DNA of 64,000 nt from AC-32 sp963755635 (GCA_963755635.1 CAVWKS010000036.1:310001-374000), one strand, 5' to 3'. Counted from the stretch's first letter, positions 44,576 to 55,070 are shown. Notes: a model not told the origin generated them from the sequence alone. Numbers and translations: made by a program.

Positions 44576-46543
44576 GCGAGTCATCGGCCGCAAGCCACGC
44601 GCGATCGCCAGCATCGTCTCGTTCGAGAGCGAGTCGAGCAGCGTGTTCACGACCCAGTAGCTCCCGCTCCCGCTGTGGAGCACGACCATGTGCAGGTTCG
44701 AGCCGGTGTAGTACAGGTCGAAGCGCCTGCCCCCGACCCGCTGCGTCAGGCTTCGGTCGGACAGCACCGGCGCGCCCGTCCAGTCGGACTCCTGGATGCC
44801 CCAGTACTCGTTCGCGCCCGTGCGGTAGGTGAGGCGAACGGTCGGACGGCCGCCGAGCGAGTAGACGCGAAGCGGCGTCTCGCCGTAGCCGGAGTCGAGG
44901 TTGGAGTTGCGCTCGAGCACCGTCGGCAGCTGGAGCCGGAAGGGCACGCGGTGCTTCACGGCCGCCAGCGTCGGTCGCGTCGCGCCCGGGTCGTAGCGGA
45001 TGTACGGCGGCTGCCGGGTGGGAGCCTGCCGCACGATCACCGGCGCGAGCCGGTCGTGGAACGTCGAGCCGACCACGACCACGACGCACGCGCCGTTCGC
45101 GAGCGGGCCGATCTTCGCCGGCCGCGGCTCGACGTCGGTGCTGCCGACGAGCTTCGCGACGCCCTGCGCCGCGCCCTTGCACGCGCCCCGCGAAGAGTCG
45201 AAGTACGCCTTCGAATGGAAGTAGTTCCAGTTGGGCGCGTTGGCCGGCTGATTGCTCGGCGGCAGCTTGATCTGGTAGCCCTTCTGCGCCAGCAGGTAGC
45301 TCGCATTCGCCGCCGAGCCGGCGACGCCGTTCCCGTTCAGCACGGTCAGGGTCACCTTCGACGGCGGCAGCGTGAACTTGTGGTGGAGCTTGCGCCCGAG
45401 CGCGACCGCGGTCTCCTGTGCCGGCGCCTGCACGTCCGGGTTGAGGAAGCTCTGCACCGCCTGGTCGATGCTCGACTGCGACGCGAAGAGCTCGTTGTAG
45501 CCGGTCAGCCCGCTGATCTTGTTCTGGAAGACGTGCCCCGGCGGCAGGCCGTGTGCGAAGCCCGCGTACTTCTCGAGCGTCCCGAGATTGACGTGCCCGC
45601 CGCCGCCGATCCCGACCTCGACGTAGTGGTGGTCGGTGATCGTGTTGACGAGGCTGATCACGCTGCGCAGGCCCAGCGAGTGGGACGCCTGCTGCCGGAG
45701 GGCGCCGACGAATTCCTGCTGGCGCGCGAGCCGGAACAGGTCCGAGTCGGTGTGCCGGAAGCGCACGAACGAGAGCGCCTGTCGGCCGTTCATCAGCTGG
45801 TAGCCCGGCTGCAGGTCGATGTTGGCGAAGTCGGTGCTGCCCGTGCCGATGTTGCGGTTGTAGTAGCGGCGGTCGACGTCCATCCAGACGCCGCCGAGCT
45901 TGTTCACCACCGCGATGAAGCCCAGGAAATTGACGCTGATCAGGTAGTTGATCGGCAGGCCGGTCAGGTGCTTCACCGTCTCGAGCGAGCCGGTCGGGCC
46001 GCAGAACGCGTAGGCGCTGTTGATGCGGCCGTGGTCGTAGACGACCGCGGGCCCGTTGTTGCGGCCGCTGGCCGTGCGCGACGGGCAGTAGATCGGGACG
46101 TCGAGGTCGCGCGGCAGTGAGAGCAGCGAGATCGTCTTGGTCGACGGGTCGGCGCGGATCAGCATCATCGTGTCCGAGCGCGACGGCGAATTCCCGTCGC
46201 CGGCGCGGTGGTCGTAGCCGATCACGAGCGCAATTGCCGGCTGGTGCGGATCCTTGATCGTGTCCAGCCTCTGCGCCGCGCGCTCGCAGCTCGCGGACTG
46301 GCAGCCGAGCGCGAACGCCTTCTCGTGGGCCCAGAGGTAGAAGCCGCCGACCAGGCCCGAGACGAGCACGACGATCGTCAGGGCGAGCCAGAGGAAGAAA
46401 CGTCCGACGAGGCGCGCGAAGCCGGGCTTCGGCGGCAGCGGTGTTCGATAGAGCGTGACGGGCGACAGCGAGCCCGGCGGGAGAACGGCCCTCCCGTTCC
46501 CGTTGGCGCCGCGGCCGATTCCTCTTTTGAGCGTCGTCCTCAT
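44573..46543 (-). CDS. LytR-CpsA-Psr (LCP) family protein with LytR_C domain
   Basis: 656 residues. A basic cytosolic N-terminus is followed by one membrane helix (FFLWLALTIVVLVSGLVGGF). The LCP domain spans about residues 100-260, with RSDTMMLIRADPSTKTISLL, SLPRDLDVPI, NYLISVNFLGFIAVVNKLGG and ALSFVRFRHTDSDLFRLARQ, which carry the conserved Arg and Asp. A LytR_C domain near residue 390 (KVTLTVLNGNGVAGSAANAS) follows. LCP enzymes attach wall polymers to peptidoglycan. Next to ugd and a sugar nucleotidyltransferase, it probably acts on a glucuronate-containing glycan (inference). Confidence 0.93.
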   Translation of the reverse strand: MRTTLKRGIGRGANGNGRAVLPPGSLSPVTLYRTPLPPKPGFARLVGRFFLWLALTIVVLVSGLVGGFYLWAHEKAFALGCQSASCERAAQRLDTIKDPHQPAIALVIGYDHRAGDGNSPSRSDTMMLIRADPSTKTISLLSLPRDLDVPIYCPSRTASGRNNGPAVVYDHGRINSAYAFCGPTGSLETVKHLTGLPINYLISVNFLGFIAVVNKLGGVWMDVDRRYYNRNIGTGSTDFANIDLQPGYQLMNGRQALSFVRFRHTDSDLFRLARQQEFVGALRQQASHSLGLRSVISLVNTITDHHYVEVGIGGGGHVNLGTLEKYAGFAHGLPPGHVFQNKISGLTGYNELFASQSSIDQAVQSFLNPDVQAPAQETAVALGRKLHHKFTLPPSKVTLTVLNGNGVAGSAANASYLLAQKGYQIKLPPSNQPANAPNWNYFHSKAYFDSSRGACKGAAQGVAKLVGSTDVEPRPAKIGPLANGACVVVVVGSTFHDRLAPVIVRQAPTRQPPYIRYDPGATRPTLAAVKHRVPFRLQLPTVLERNSNLDSGYGETPLRVYSLGGRPTVRLTYRTGANEYWGIQESDWTGAPVLSDRSLTQRVGGRRFDLYYTGSNLHMVVLHSGSGSYWVVNTLLDSLSNETMLAIARGLRPMTR

Positions 46544-46609
46544 ACGCGAGAAGCAGGAACGCCCGAAGCCGCGTTCGCCGCAGTCAGGATAGCCGAGCCC
46601 CCGGCCGGT

Positions 46610-47776
46610 CTAGACCTGAACGCGGGTGAGCGCTTCCTCCGCCAGGTGGACGCCCTCGACCATCGCCTGCAGCTTCGCGTAGGCCACCTCCCAGCTGCGC
46701 GTGCGCAGGCCGCAGTCCGGACAGACGTGGATCCGCGCCGGGTCGCCGAAGACGTCGACGGCGTAGAGGATCCGGTCGCGCACGAGCTCCGGCGACTCGA
46801 CGAAGTCGGTGTGGATGTCGAGCACGCCGAGCCCGAGGATCGGGTCGTACGACAGGTCGCGGAACTTCGAGATCACCTCGTAGCCCGGCCGGTCCGACGC
46901 GGTGGTGCCGAGCTCGCGCCGGTCGTAGTTGGCGAAGCCGACGCAGTACTGGCGGCAGCCGCTCATCCCCTCGATCGCCGGGAAAAAGAGGTCGTAGTCC
47001 GAGAAGCAGAGGTGCGTCGAGAAGAAGCAGTCCAGCCCCTCGACGCTGACGTTGAAGCTCTCGACGAAGAGGTCGAGCTCGTCGGCCTCGGTGGACGCGC
47101 CCGGCTCGTCGATCTGGATCCAGTCGGTCCCGAGCTCGATCAGCGCCTCGAGGTTCGGGCGGATCAGGTTCCGCGCGATGTCGAGCGTGAGCTCGCGGCG
47201 CGCCTCGATCTCCTGCTTGCGGCCGTAGCCTGCGCCGAGACGGCCCTCTTTCGGCGTGTGGTGCTCGTCGTACGACCAGACCGCGAGCGTGTACGCGCCG
47301 GTGATCGGGATCTTCAAGCGCGCCTTGGCGACCGACTGCAGGAACGAGAACTCGTCGTTGTGGTACGGCTCGCGCAGCCCGACCGGGCCGACCGCCGCCG
47401 ACTTGGAGTAGTACTTGTTGTCGAAGCTCCGCACGGTGCCGCGCGGCTCGAAGCCGTTCGCGTGCGCGATCGCCCAGGCGTACATCTCGCTGCGGAGCTG
47501 CTCGCCGTCCCAGATCACCTCGATGCCCGCGGACTCCTGCAGGCGGACGCAGTAGCGGCTCGCCCACTTTGCGAGGTCGTCGGCGTTGGCATCGCCGCGC
47601 TCGAGCGACTCGACGAGCTCCTCGTGGCCCTCGACGCCGACCTTCTCGCCCCACGAGCGCGCGTGCTCGATGTCGCTGGAGTCGAGCTCACGCCCCTGTG
47701 CGGTCTTGACGAGCCACGGCGGCTTGGCCAGCGAGCCGATCTCGTGTGTCAGAAACGTGTGCTGCTGGTCGCTCAT
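46610..47776 (-). CDS. Core-MetE-type methionine synthase-like protein
   Basis: 388 residues, equal to only the C-terminal half of classical MetE. It retains zinc-site motifs: THLCFSDYD (His and Cys), AIEGMSGCRQ (Glu) and CPDCGLRTR (Cys near the end). It also has WIQIDEPGASTEADELDLFV. The folate-binding N-terminal half is missing. This is the layout of folate-independent core-MetE methionine synthases, which take methyl groups from other donors. Its start overlaps the end of a related gene (47773) by four bases, so the two are made together. Confidence 0.85.
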   Translation of the reverse strand: MSDQQHTFLTHEIGSLAKPPWLVKTAQGRELDSSDIEHARSWGEKVGVEGHEELVESLERGDANADDLAKWASRYCVRLQESAGIEVIWDGEQLRSEMYAWAIAHANGFEPRGTVRSFDNKYYSKSAAVGPVGLREPYHNDEFSFLQSVAKARLKIPITGAYTLAVWSYDEHHTPKEGRLGAGYGRKQEIEARRELTLDIARNLIRPNLEALIELGTDWIQIDEPGASTEADELDLFVESFNVSVEGLDCFFSTHLCFSDYDLFFPAIEGMSGCRQYCVGFANYDRRELGTTASDRPGYEVISKFRDLSYDPILGLGVLDIHTDFVESPELVRDRILYAVDVFGDPARIHVCPDCGLRTRSWEVAYAKLQAMVEGVHLAEEALTRVQV

Positions 47777-48675
47777 GCCGCCGCCTCCGTGGTCGCGGTC
47801 TTCGCCTTGCCGAGCCGCGCCAGCTTCTCGCGGGCGATCGGCTCCGAGACATATTGCAGGTCGCCGTTCGGGACGAGCGCTACGCGCTCGGCACGCTGGG
47901 CCAGCCGCTCGGCGAACGACGCGAGCTCGCGCGGCTCCTCGACCAGCGAGTTGCGCGCGTCGAGGACCCCCGCGAGCAGGAGCTTGTCGAAGCCCTCAGG
48001 CACGTCGTCGAGATGGGTCGCGTAGAAGTCGATCCCCAGGCCGCCGACCGGCAGCTCGGCCGCTCCGCTCCGCAAAGCCGGGCCGGCGTCGCCGAACTCG
48101 AGCCAGAGGACGAGGTCGCCGCCGAGCGCGTCGAGCGCCTCGGCGAGGCCGTCGAGCTCGGGCTTCTCCTCACGCGGAAGGAACGGCTCGGCCAACACGA
48201 CGAGCTCGGCGTCGAGCCCCTCGAGTGCCGGCTTCAGCACGCCTTCGGCGACCTCCTTCGGCGAGAGGCCAGTTCCGTGCGAGAGCGCGAACGGCGAGGG
48301 CAACGTGACCAGGCGCGGCCCGGGCAGCGGCGCGACGTAGCGCTCGCCCAGCGCTTGCGTCAGGCGCGGCTCGCCGGTCGACTTGGGCGCCCGGTAGAAG
48401 GTGTTCGTGTCGAGAAAGCGCGTCAGTGCGCCCGTCTCGAGCCCGTCCGAGGCCTCGAGCAGCGGCCGGAAGTGATCCTGCCAGCGCAGCATCCCGTCCG
48501 TGAGGAGATCGAGCCCCGCCTGCTGCTGCACGGAGACAACCTCGGCGAAGTCGCGCTCGACCTGCTCGTCGACCGCCTCCTGCGTCGTCCGCCCGCGGTC
48601 GAGGTCGCGCGTCGCCGCGACGAGTGCCTCGGAGCGCGGGTAGAGGCCGGGCGCGAACGCCTGCAGCTCAGCCAC
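47773..48675 (-). CDS. Degenerate MetE-like partner protein
   Basis: 300 residues from GTG 48675, a start that overlaps the end of atpC by eight bases. It shares the MetE barrel fold, with FAPGLYPRSEALVAATRDLD, GLDLLTDGMLRWQDHFRPLL, PSPFALSHGTG and VALVPNGDLQYVSEPIAREK. At the positions that bind zinc in MetE the cysteines are missing (THLDD in place of HxC, NGDLQY in place of NPDCG). It is therefore unlikely to be catalytic alone. It may bind the methyl donor or support the neighbouring core-MetE protein. Homology to MetE is clear, but the function is inference. Confidence 0.75.
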   Translation of the reverse strand: MAELQAFAPGLYPRSEALVAATRDLDRGRTTQEAVDEQVERDFAEVVSVQQQAGLDLLTDGMLRWQDHFRPLLEASDGLETGALTRFLDTNTFYRAPKSTGEPRLTQALGERYVAPLPGPRLVTLPSPFALSHGTGLSPKEVAEGVLKPALEGLDAELVVLAEPFLPREEKPELDGLAEALDALGGDLVLWLEFGDAGPALRSGAAELPVGGLGIDFYATHLDDVPEGFDKLLLAGVLDARNSLVEEPRELASFAERLAQRAERVALVPNGDLQYVSEPIAREKLARLGKAKTATTEAAA

Positions 48676-49090
48676 GTCCTGCCACCGCCAGCTGGTTCTC
48701 GGCGTGCCGGATGCGCTGTTCGAGCTGCCAGCGGTCGGCGTCCGACTCACCCCGCTCGACGCGCTCCAGCTCTGCCTGCGCCCTTTCGAGCTGCTCGCGC
48801 GCGCGGGCGTCGTCGATCTCGCGCGCCTCGACGGCGTCGTCGACGAGGGCGAGCGCCCGGTCCTGCTCGACCTTGAAGAAGCCGGGCCCGGTCGCGAACT
48901 CGAGCACGTCCTCGCTCGAGCGGTCACGGTAGACCCGCGTCGAGCCCGCGTTCAGCAGCGCGATCAGCGGCGCGTGCCGGGCGAGCACGCCGAACTCGCC
49001 GTCCGCGCCGGGGACGACGATCATCTCGACGTCGCCCTCGAAGGCAGGGCCTTCCGGCGTCACGAGTGACACGCTGAACGTCGCGGCCAA
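48668..49090 (-). CDS. atpC: ATP synthase F1 epsilon subunit
   Basis: 140 residues. It has FSVSLVTPEGPAFEGDVEMI, then VPGADGEFGVLARHAPLIAL and VYRDRSSEDVLEFATGPGFF, the beta-sandwich of epsilon. The C-terminal helices (REIDDARAREQLERAQAEL) follow. The start is TTG 49090, about ten bases after GGACGGGG; no ATG or GTG fits the conserved beginning. The stop overlaps the next gene by eight bases. It is separated from atpD by 166 bases, longer than usual within an atp operon. Confidence 0.9.
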   Translation of the reverse strand: MAATFSVSLVTPEGPAFEGDVEMIVVPGADGEFGVLARHAPLIALLNAGSTRVYRDRSSEDVLEFATGPGFFKVEQDRALALVDDAVEAREIDDARAREQLERAQAELERVERGESDADRWQLEQRIRHAENQLAVAGRG

Positions 49091-49165
49091 GTTAGTGCCC
49101 CGTCCAGTAATGCTCTCGAGCTTCTGGGTCGCGAGCACCAAGCAAGGGGCCGCACTCGTCCGCAG

Positions 49166-49187
49166 CCAAGGCTGGTTGCCTTGGCAA
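49166..49187 (-). terminator. Hairpin in the atpD-atpC gap
   Basis: GCCAAGG and CCTTGGC form a 7-bp stem with a short loop, at about 49166-49187. It could reduce read-through into atpC. It has no T-run, so the call is weak. Confidence 0.3.
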
Positions 49188-49256
49188 GGGCGAGGGTGGT
49201 TCCTGGCGCCGCGTGATCGCGGGCCAGAAGCCGAGAAGTATTGCTGGGCGGGGCAC

Positions 49257-50761
49257 CTAGACGGCGGCTGGCTCGGCGGCGGGCTCTGGCTCGGGCGCCT
49301 CTTCGGGCTCCTCGGCTGCTTCCTCGGGCTCTTCGCCTTCGCCCGCGAGCTGCCGCGCCTTCGCGACGGCCTGGTCGATCGTGCCAACCATGTAGAACGC
49401 CTGCTCCGGGAGCTCGTCGTGCTTGCCTTCGATGATCTCCTGGAAGCCCTTGATCGTGTCCTCGAGCCGGACGTACTCGCCCGGCTGGCCGGTGAACTGC
49501 TCAGCGACGAAGTTCGGCTGCGAGAGGAAGCGCTGGATCCGGCGCGCGCGGTTGACCGTGACCTTGTCCTCGTCGGAGAGCTCGTCGATCCCGAGGATCG
49601 CGATGATGTCCTGCAGGTCCTTGTAGCGCTGCAGGATCTCCTGCACCCGCGTCGCGGTCCGGTAGTGCTCGTCCGCCACGATCCCCGGCTGGAGTGCGCG
49701 CGAGAACGAGGCGAGCGGGTCCATCGCCGGGTAGATCCCCATCTCGACGATCGAGCGCTCGAGCACGACCGAGGAGTCGAGGTGCGCGAACGTGTTCGCC
49801 GGGGCCGGGTCGGTGTAGTCGTCTGCGGGCACGAAGATCGCCTGGATGGACGTGACCGAGCCGGTGAGCGTCGAGGTGATCCGCTCCTGCAGCTGGCCCA
49901 TCTCGGTCGCGAGCGTCGGCTGGTAGCCGACCGCGCTCGGCATGCGGCCGAGCAGCGCAGAGACCTCGGAGCCGGCCTGGACGAAACGGAAGATGTTGTC
50001 GATGAAGAGCAGCACGTCCTGGCCCTGGTCGCGGAAGTACTCCGCCATCGTCAGGCCGGAGAGACCGACGCGCAGGCGCGCGCCCGGCGGCTCGTTCATC
50101 TGTCCGTAGCAAGCGCGACCTTGTCGATCACCTCGCTCTCCTGCATCTCGAGCCAGAGGTCGTTGCCCTCGCGCGTGCGCTCGCCGACGCCCGAGAAGAC
50201 CGAGACGCCGCCGTGCTCCCTCGCGACGTTGTGGATCAGCTCCTGGATCAGGACCGTCTTGCCGACGCCGGCGCCGCCGAAGAGGCCGACCTTGCCGCCG
50301 CGCACGAACGGCGCGACCAGGTCGATCACCTTGATCCCCGTCTCGAAGATCTCGATCTCCGGCGAGAGATCGGCGAAGGCAGGCGGGTCGCGGTGGATCG
50401 GCCAGCGCTCGCCCGACGCGGGCTCCTTGTTGTCGACGGGGTCGCCGACCACGTTCCAGATCCGGCCAAGCGTCTGCTCGCCGACGGGGACGGTGATCGG
50501 GCCACCGGTGTCCACGACGTCGACGCCGCGCGGGACGCCGTCGGTCGAGTCCATCGCGACCGTGCGTACGCGGTCGTCGCCGAGGTGCTGCTGGACCTCG
50601 GCGATCAGGTCGATCTCGGGGCGGCCGTCAGTCTCCGGCACCGTGATCCGGACGGCGCTGTTGATCTCCGGCAGCCGGTCCGGGAAGACGGCATCGATCA
50701 CGACGCCCTTGATCTCGATGATCTTGCCGACGTTCTGCTGGCCGTTCTGCTGGTCAGGCAT
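49257..50761 (-). CDS. atpD: ATP synthase F1 beta subunit (frame break)
   Basis: The first part runs from ATG 50761 and holds the P-loop GLFGGAGVGKTVLIQELIHN and VFSGVGERTREGNDLWLEMQ. A one-base loss near 50100 interrupts KVALxYGQMNEPPGARLRVG. The second part continues with DNIFRFVQAGSEVSALLGRM, PSAVGYQPTLATEMG, EQFTGQPGEYV and a long acidic/Ala C-terminus. The joined length of about 501 is slightly above normal because of that tail. AtpD is essential in most respiring bacteria, so a base-call error is the best explanation. It is split from atpG by the opp transporter genes. Confidence 0.93.
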
Positions 50762-50891
50762 GTGTCTCCTGGAGAGGTGGGTCTGGTGCGCTGCGTACGC
50801 GGCGATTCAACCTGCCGCCGAGCGACCGCAGTGTACCGAAGCGGAACCCAGTCCCCTCCAGGGAACGAAGCGCACGCCGGTCCTCCTTGAT

Positions 50892-50910
50892 CGAGGCCAC
50901 ACGGGCCTCG
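50892..50910. repeat. Hairpin CGAGGCC/GGCCTCG upstream of atpD
   Basis: 7-bp perfect stem with a 5-nt loop (50892-50898 and 50904-50910) in the 237-bp gap between the anti-sigma-like gene and atpD. It may end the upstream transcript. Confidence 0.35.
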
Positions 50911-50952
50911 TGATCGAGGCTTCAGACGTACGAGCTGACGAGCGAAGCAAAC

Positions 50953-50966
50953 ACTGTGAGAACAGT
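50953..50966. promoter_or_regulatory. Inverted repeat ACTGT-GAGA-ACAGT upstream of atpD
   Basis: Perfect 5-bp arms with a 4-nt spacer, about 190 bases before the atpD start. It is a candidate operator in the gap where a new atpD promoter would be needed after the operon was split. Confidence 0.4.
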
Positions 50967-50998
50967 ATCGCTGCGCGGGCCCGCGTTACGCGGACGGC

Positions 50999-51457
50999 TT
51001 AGGGAAGGGTCGGGCCGGGGCGCGCCGGAAGCCCGGCCAGCAGGCGGAAGGAGCGGTTCTTGAGCTTCGCGCTGAGGCCCTGGTTGAGCGCGAAGTCTGC
51101 GGGCGCGGGCAGCGGCGTGACCTCCGCCGGCTGGATCCCCGGGGCGCTGTTGAACTGCGTCGATGCGACGACGCTGCCGAGCCCGACCGCCGCGATCGCC
51201 ATCGCCGCCACAGCCGGAGCGAGGCGCAGGCGAACGCGTCGCCGGACCCGTCCGATCACGACGCCCTCGAACGGCACCGGTGGCGCCGCCCGCAGCGTGG
51301 CCGTGAGGCCGTTGACGTCACGGTTGAAGTCGCGGCATGCCTCGCAGCGCTCCAGGTGGTCGCTCAGGAGCGCGCGCTCGAACGTCGACAATTCGCCGTC
51401 AACGGCCGTCGACGCCCACTGACGGGCACGGTCGCAATGTCCCTGCATTGCTCTCAC
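50999..51457 (-). CDS. Anti-sigma-factor-like zinc-finger membrane protein
   Basis: 152 residues. The N-terminal ZAS-type motif is visible (HCDRARQWASTAVDGELSTF, then DHLERCEACRDF with HxxxCxxC). A membrane helix (RLAPAVAAMAIAAVGLGSVV) and a short outer part follow. Such proteins bind an ECF sigma factor in the cytosol, but no sigma gene is adjacent, so it is an orphan here. It lies between the opp genes and atpD. Confidence 0.78.
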   Translation of the reverse strand: MRAMQGHCDRARQWASTAVDGELSTFERALLSDHLERCEACRDFNRDVNGLTATLRAAPPVPFEGVVIGRVRRRVRLRLAPAVAAMAIAAVGLGSVVASTQFNSAPGIQPAEVTPLPAPADFALNQGLSAKLKNRSFRLLAGLPARPGPTLP

Positions 51458-51503
51458 CCTAGCTCTGACGGTGGAGATCTCGAGAAGTTAGCTGCGCTTT
51501 CGC

Positions 51504-51875
51504 CTAGAAAAGGGCGTGATTTGGGTCGATCAGCAGCCCGATCAAGACGAAGAGGAAGCCGAGCGTGACGAAGATTGCAGACCTGTTGATGGTTTCGTTC
51601 TGCTCGCCGAACGAGGCCCAGCGCAGCCGGCGCCCGCTGAACGTGAACGGGAGGATCGCCGCTCCGGCGGACTCCGACTTGACGCGCGCCGGCCCCCGGT
51701 TGCCGGCGAAGAACCCGACGATCAGCAGGAAGCATCCCGTGAGGTAGAAGCCGAGCGTCAGGGCGCGCAGAGCGGAAGCTCCGGCGAGCAGCCCAAGCGG
51801 CAGCGAGACCAGCGCGACCAGCGCCGAGCCGAGCACGACGAGTACGGCCAGCCGGCGGAGCGCGGTGAGAAGCAT
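51504..51875 (-). CDS. Small membrane protein
   Basis: 123 residues. Three to four hydrophobic segments are visible (LAVLVVLGSALVALVSLPLG, ALTLGFYLTGCFLLIVGFFA, SAIFVTLGFLFVLIGLLIDP). Between segments 2 and 3 is a charged loop (GNRGPARVKSESAGA). I recognise no family. It begins eight bases after oppF on the same strand, so it is probably the last gene of the opp transcript. Confidence 0.65.
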   Translation of the reverse strand: MLLTALRRLAVLVVLGSALVALVSLPLGLLAGASALRALTLGFYLTGCFLLIVGFFAGNRGPARVKSESAGAAILPFTFSGRRLRWASFGEQNETINRSAIFVTLGFLFVLIGLLIDPNHALF

Positions 51876-51883
51876 CGGAAGAT

Positions 51884-52999
51884 CTACGTCTGGAGAGCCT
51901 GCTCCGTCTCGGGCGCCTTTGCGGTGCCGCGCCGACGCATCTCGTCAGGCGTCATCGGCCAGTGCTCGAGCGGGTAGTGGCAAGCCGCGACGTGCCCCGT
52001 GCCGAACGGGTAGAGCGGCGGCTCTTCCACGTCGCAGTGGCCCTCGACGAAGCGCGGGCAGCGCGGGTGGAACCGGCAGCCGCTCGGCGGGTTGACGGGG
52101 CTCGGAACGTCGCCCTCGAGCACGATCGGCTCGCGCTTGCGCCCTTGCTCCGGATTCGGGATCGGCACGGCCGACATCAGCGCGCCTGTGTACGGATGCT
52201 TGGGCTCCTTGTAAAGGACGTCGCGCGAAGCGACCTCGGCGACCTTGCCGAGGTACATGACCAGCACGCGGTCGGAAATGTGCCGCACGACGTTGAGGTC
52301 GTGGGCGATGAAGATGTAGGTGAGACCGAAGTCGTCCTGCAGGTCCTTGAGCAGGTTCAGGATCTGCGCCTGGACCGAGACGTCGAGCGCGGAGACCGGC
52401 TCGTCGCACACGATCAGCTTGGGGTTGACCGCGAGGGCGCGCGCGACCCCGATGCGCTGACGCTGGCCGCCCGAGAACTCGTGCGGGAAGCGGTTGTAGT
52501 GCTCTGGGTTGAGGCCGACGACCTCGAGCAGCTCCTGCACGCGGCGCTTGATCTCGGCCGCCGTGCCGAGCCCGTGCACCTCGAGCGGCTCGCCGACGAT
52601 GAATCCGACGCGCTTGCGCGGGTTGAGCGACGCGTACGGATCCTGGAAGATCATCGTCATCTCCCGGCGCATCGGGCGCATCGCCGCCCGCGAGAGCTTC
52701 GTGATGTCTCGTCCCTCGAAGTGGATGCGTCCACCCGTGACCTCGAGCAGCTTCACGACGCAGCGCGCGAGCGTGGACTTGCCGCAGCCGGATTCGCCGA
52801 CGATGCCGAGGGTCTCTCCCTGCTTGACGCTGAAGTTGACCCCGTCGACCGCCTGCACGGCGCCGATCTGCTTCTGGAAGATGATCCCGCGCGTGATCGG
52901 GAAGTACTTCTCGACGTTGTCGACAACGAGCAGGTCGTCGCTGTCCGGCTTTCGGTCGCTCAGGCTCATGGCCGTCGTCGACTGCTCGTTCGCCGACAC
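51884..52999 (-). CDS. oppF: Peptide ABC transporter ATPase OppF
   Basis: 371 residues. Walker A is GIVGESGCGKSTLARCVVKL, the signature FSGGQRQRIGVARAL, Walker B KLIVCDEPVSALDVSVQAQI. The C-terminal oligopeptide domain is present (HPYTGALMSAVPIPNPEQGR, CRFHPRCPRFVEGHC). It hydrolyses ATP with OppD to drive peptide import. The GTG start follows the oppD stop directly. Confidence 0.95.
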   Translation of the reverse strand: MSANEQSTTAMSLSDRKPDSDDLLVVDNVEKYFPITRGIIFQKQIGAVQAVDGVNFSVKQGETLGIVGESGCGKSTLARCVVKLLEVTGGRIHFEGRDITKLSRAAMRPMRREMTMIFQDPYASLNPRKRVGFIVGEPLEVHGLGTAAEIKRRVQELLEVVGLNPEHYNRFPHEFSGGQRQRIGVARALAVNPKLIVCDEPVSALDVSVQAQILNLLKDLQDDFGLTYIFIAHDLNVVRHISDRVLVMYLGKVAEVASRDVLYKEPKHPYTGALMSAVPIPNPEQGRKREPIVLEGDVPSPVNPPSGCRFHPRCPRFVEGHCDVEEPPLYPFGTGHVAACHYPLEHWPMTPDEMRRRGTAKAPETEQALQT

Positions 53000-54022
<1,023 letters not shown>

Positions 54023-55006
54023 CTACGTGAGCCTGATCCGTGGATCGACCCAGGCGTACAGGATGTCGACGATCAGGTTGAAGACGATGATCGATAACGT
54101 CGCGAAGATGACAACCCCCTGCACCACCGTCAGGTCATAGCTCTGGATCGCGAGGATGGCGGTGCGGCCGAGACCGGGAAGCGTGTAGACCTGCTCCGTG
54201 AAGATCGCGCCGCCGAGTGCGAGCCCGATGTCCATCCCGAGCATCGTCACCACGGGCAGAAGCGCATTCCGCAGCACGTGTGAGCGCATCACACGTCCCT
54301 CGGGCGCGCCCTTCGCGCGGGCAGTGCGGACGAAGTCCTCGTTCAGCGTCTCGAGCACGTTCGCCCGGATCATCCGGGCATAGAGGGCCGCGAACAGAAT
54401 CGCGAATGTGCACCACGGCAGGATCAGGTGGTAGGCCCACTGCACGACGCCGCCTTCCTGGCCGGGCGAAGGGTTCAGGATCGGCGCGTAGCCGGCGATC
54501 GGCGTATGGATCGGGAAGTTCCGCAGCTTGTAGCCGAAGAAGTAGGAAAAGATCAGGCCGATCCAGACCGGGTGCGCCGACACGCCGATCAGGACGAAGA
54601 CCATTCCCGCCCTGTCTAAGAGCGAGCGCGGCCGGAGCGCCGACAAGATCCCGACGAGCAGCCCCAGCGTGAGCCAGAGAATGGCCCCGCCGAAGACGAG
54701 CGAGGCGGTCACGCGCGCCGCTCGGCCGATGACGTGGTTGACCGATTGCTTGGTGATGAACGACGTGCCGAGCGAGCGATCGATTATCAGGCGCTTCAGG
54801 AACAGGCCGTACTGGTAGTAGACCGGGTGGTTGAGCCCGAGCTTGATCGTCGCCTGCTGCATGCACGCCGTCTGCGCCTGCGCACCGCCGCAGACGAGCC
54901 GCTGGGGAGCGACCGGCGCCATGAAGAAGATCACAAAGGTGACGAACGTGACGACGAGGAAGAGGAGCATCGCCCAAAGAAGTCGTCTGACGAGATATCT
55001 GAACAC
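54023..55006 (-). CDS. oppB: Peptide ABC transporter permease OppB
   Basis: 327 residues with six membrane helices. Begins FRYLVRRLLWAMLLFLVVTF. The EAA coupling motif is NEDFVRTARAKGAPEGRVMR, followed by SHVLRNALLPVVTMLGMDIG. It forms the membrane channel with OppC. It lies downstream of a terminator-like hairpin after oppA, so expression of B-D-F may be lower than that of A. Confidence 0.94.
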   Translation of the reverse strand: MFRYLVRRLLWAMLLFLVVTFVTFVIFFMAPVAPQRLVCGGAQAQTACMQQATIKLGLNHPVYYQYGLFLKRLIIDRSLGTSFITKQSVNHVIGRAARVTASLVFGGAILWLTLGLLVGILSALRPRSLLDRAGMVFVLIGVSAHPVWIGLIFSYFFGYKLRNFPIHTPIAGYAPILNPSPGQEGGVVQWAYHLILPWCTFAILFAALYARMIRANVLETLNEDFVRTARAKGAPEGRVMRSHVLRNALLPVVTMLGMDIGLALGGAIFTEQVYTLPGLGRTAILAIQSYDLTVVQGVVIFATLSIIVFNLIVDILYAWVDPRIRLT

Positions 55007-55070
55007 TGTTCGTCCTCTGCTCTCCGCCCGCCGCCGCTAGCTGCCGAACCTTACCTAACAATTCGAAGCG

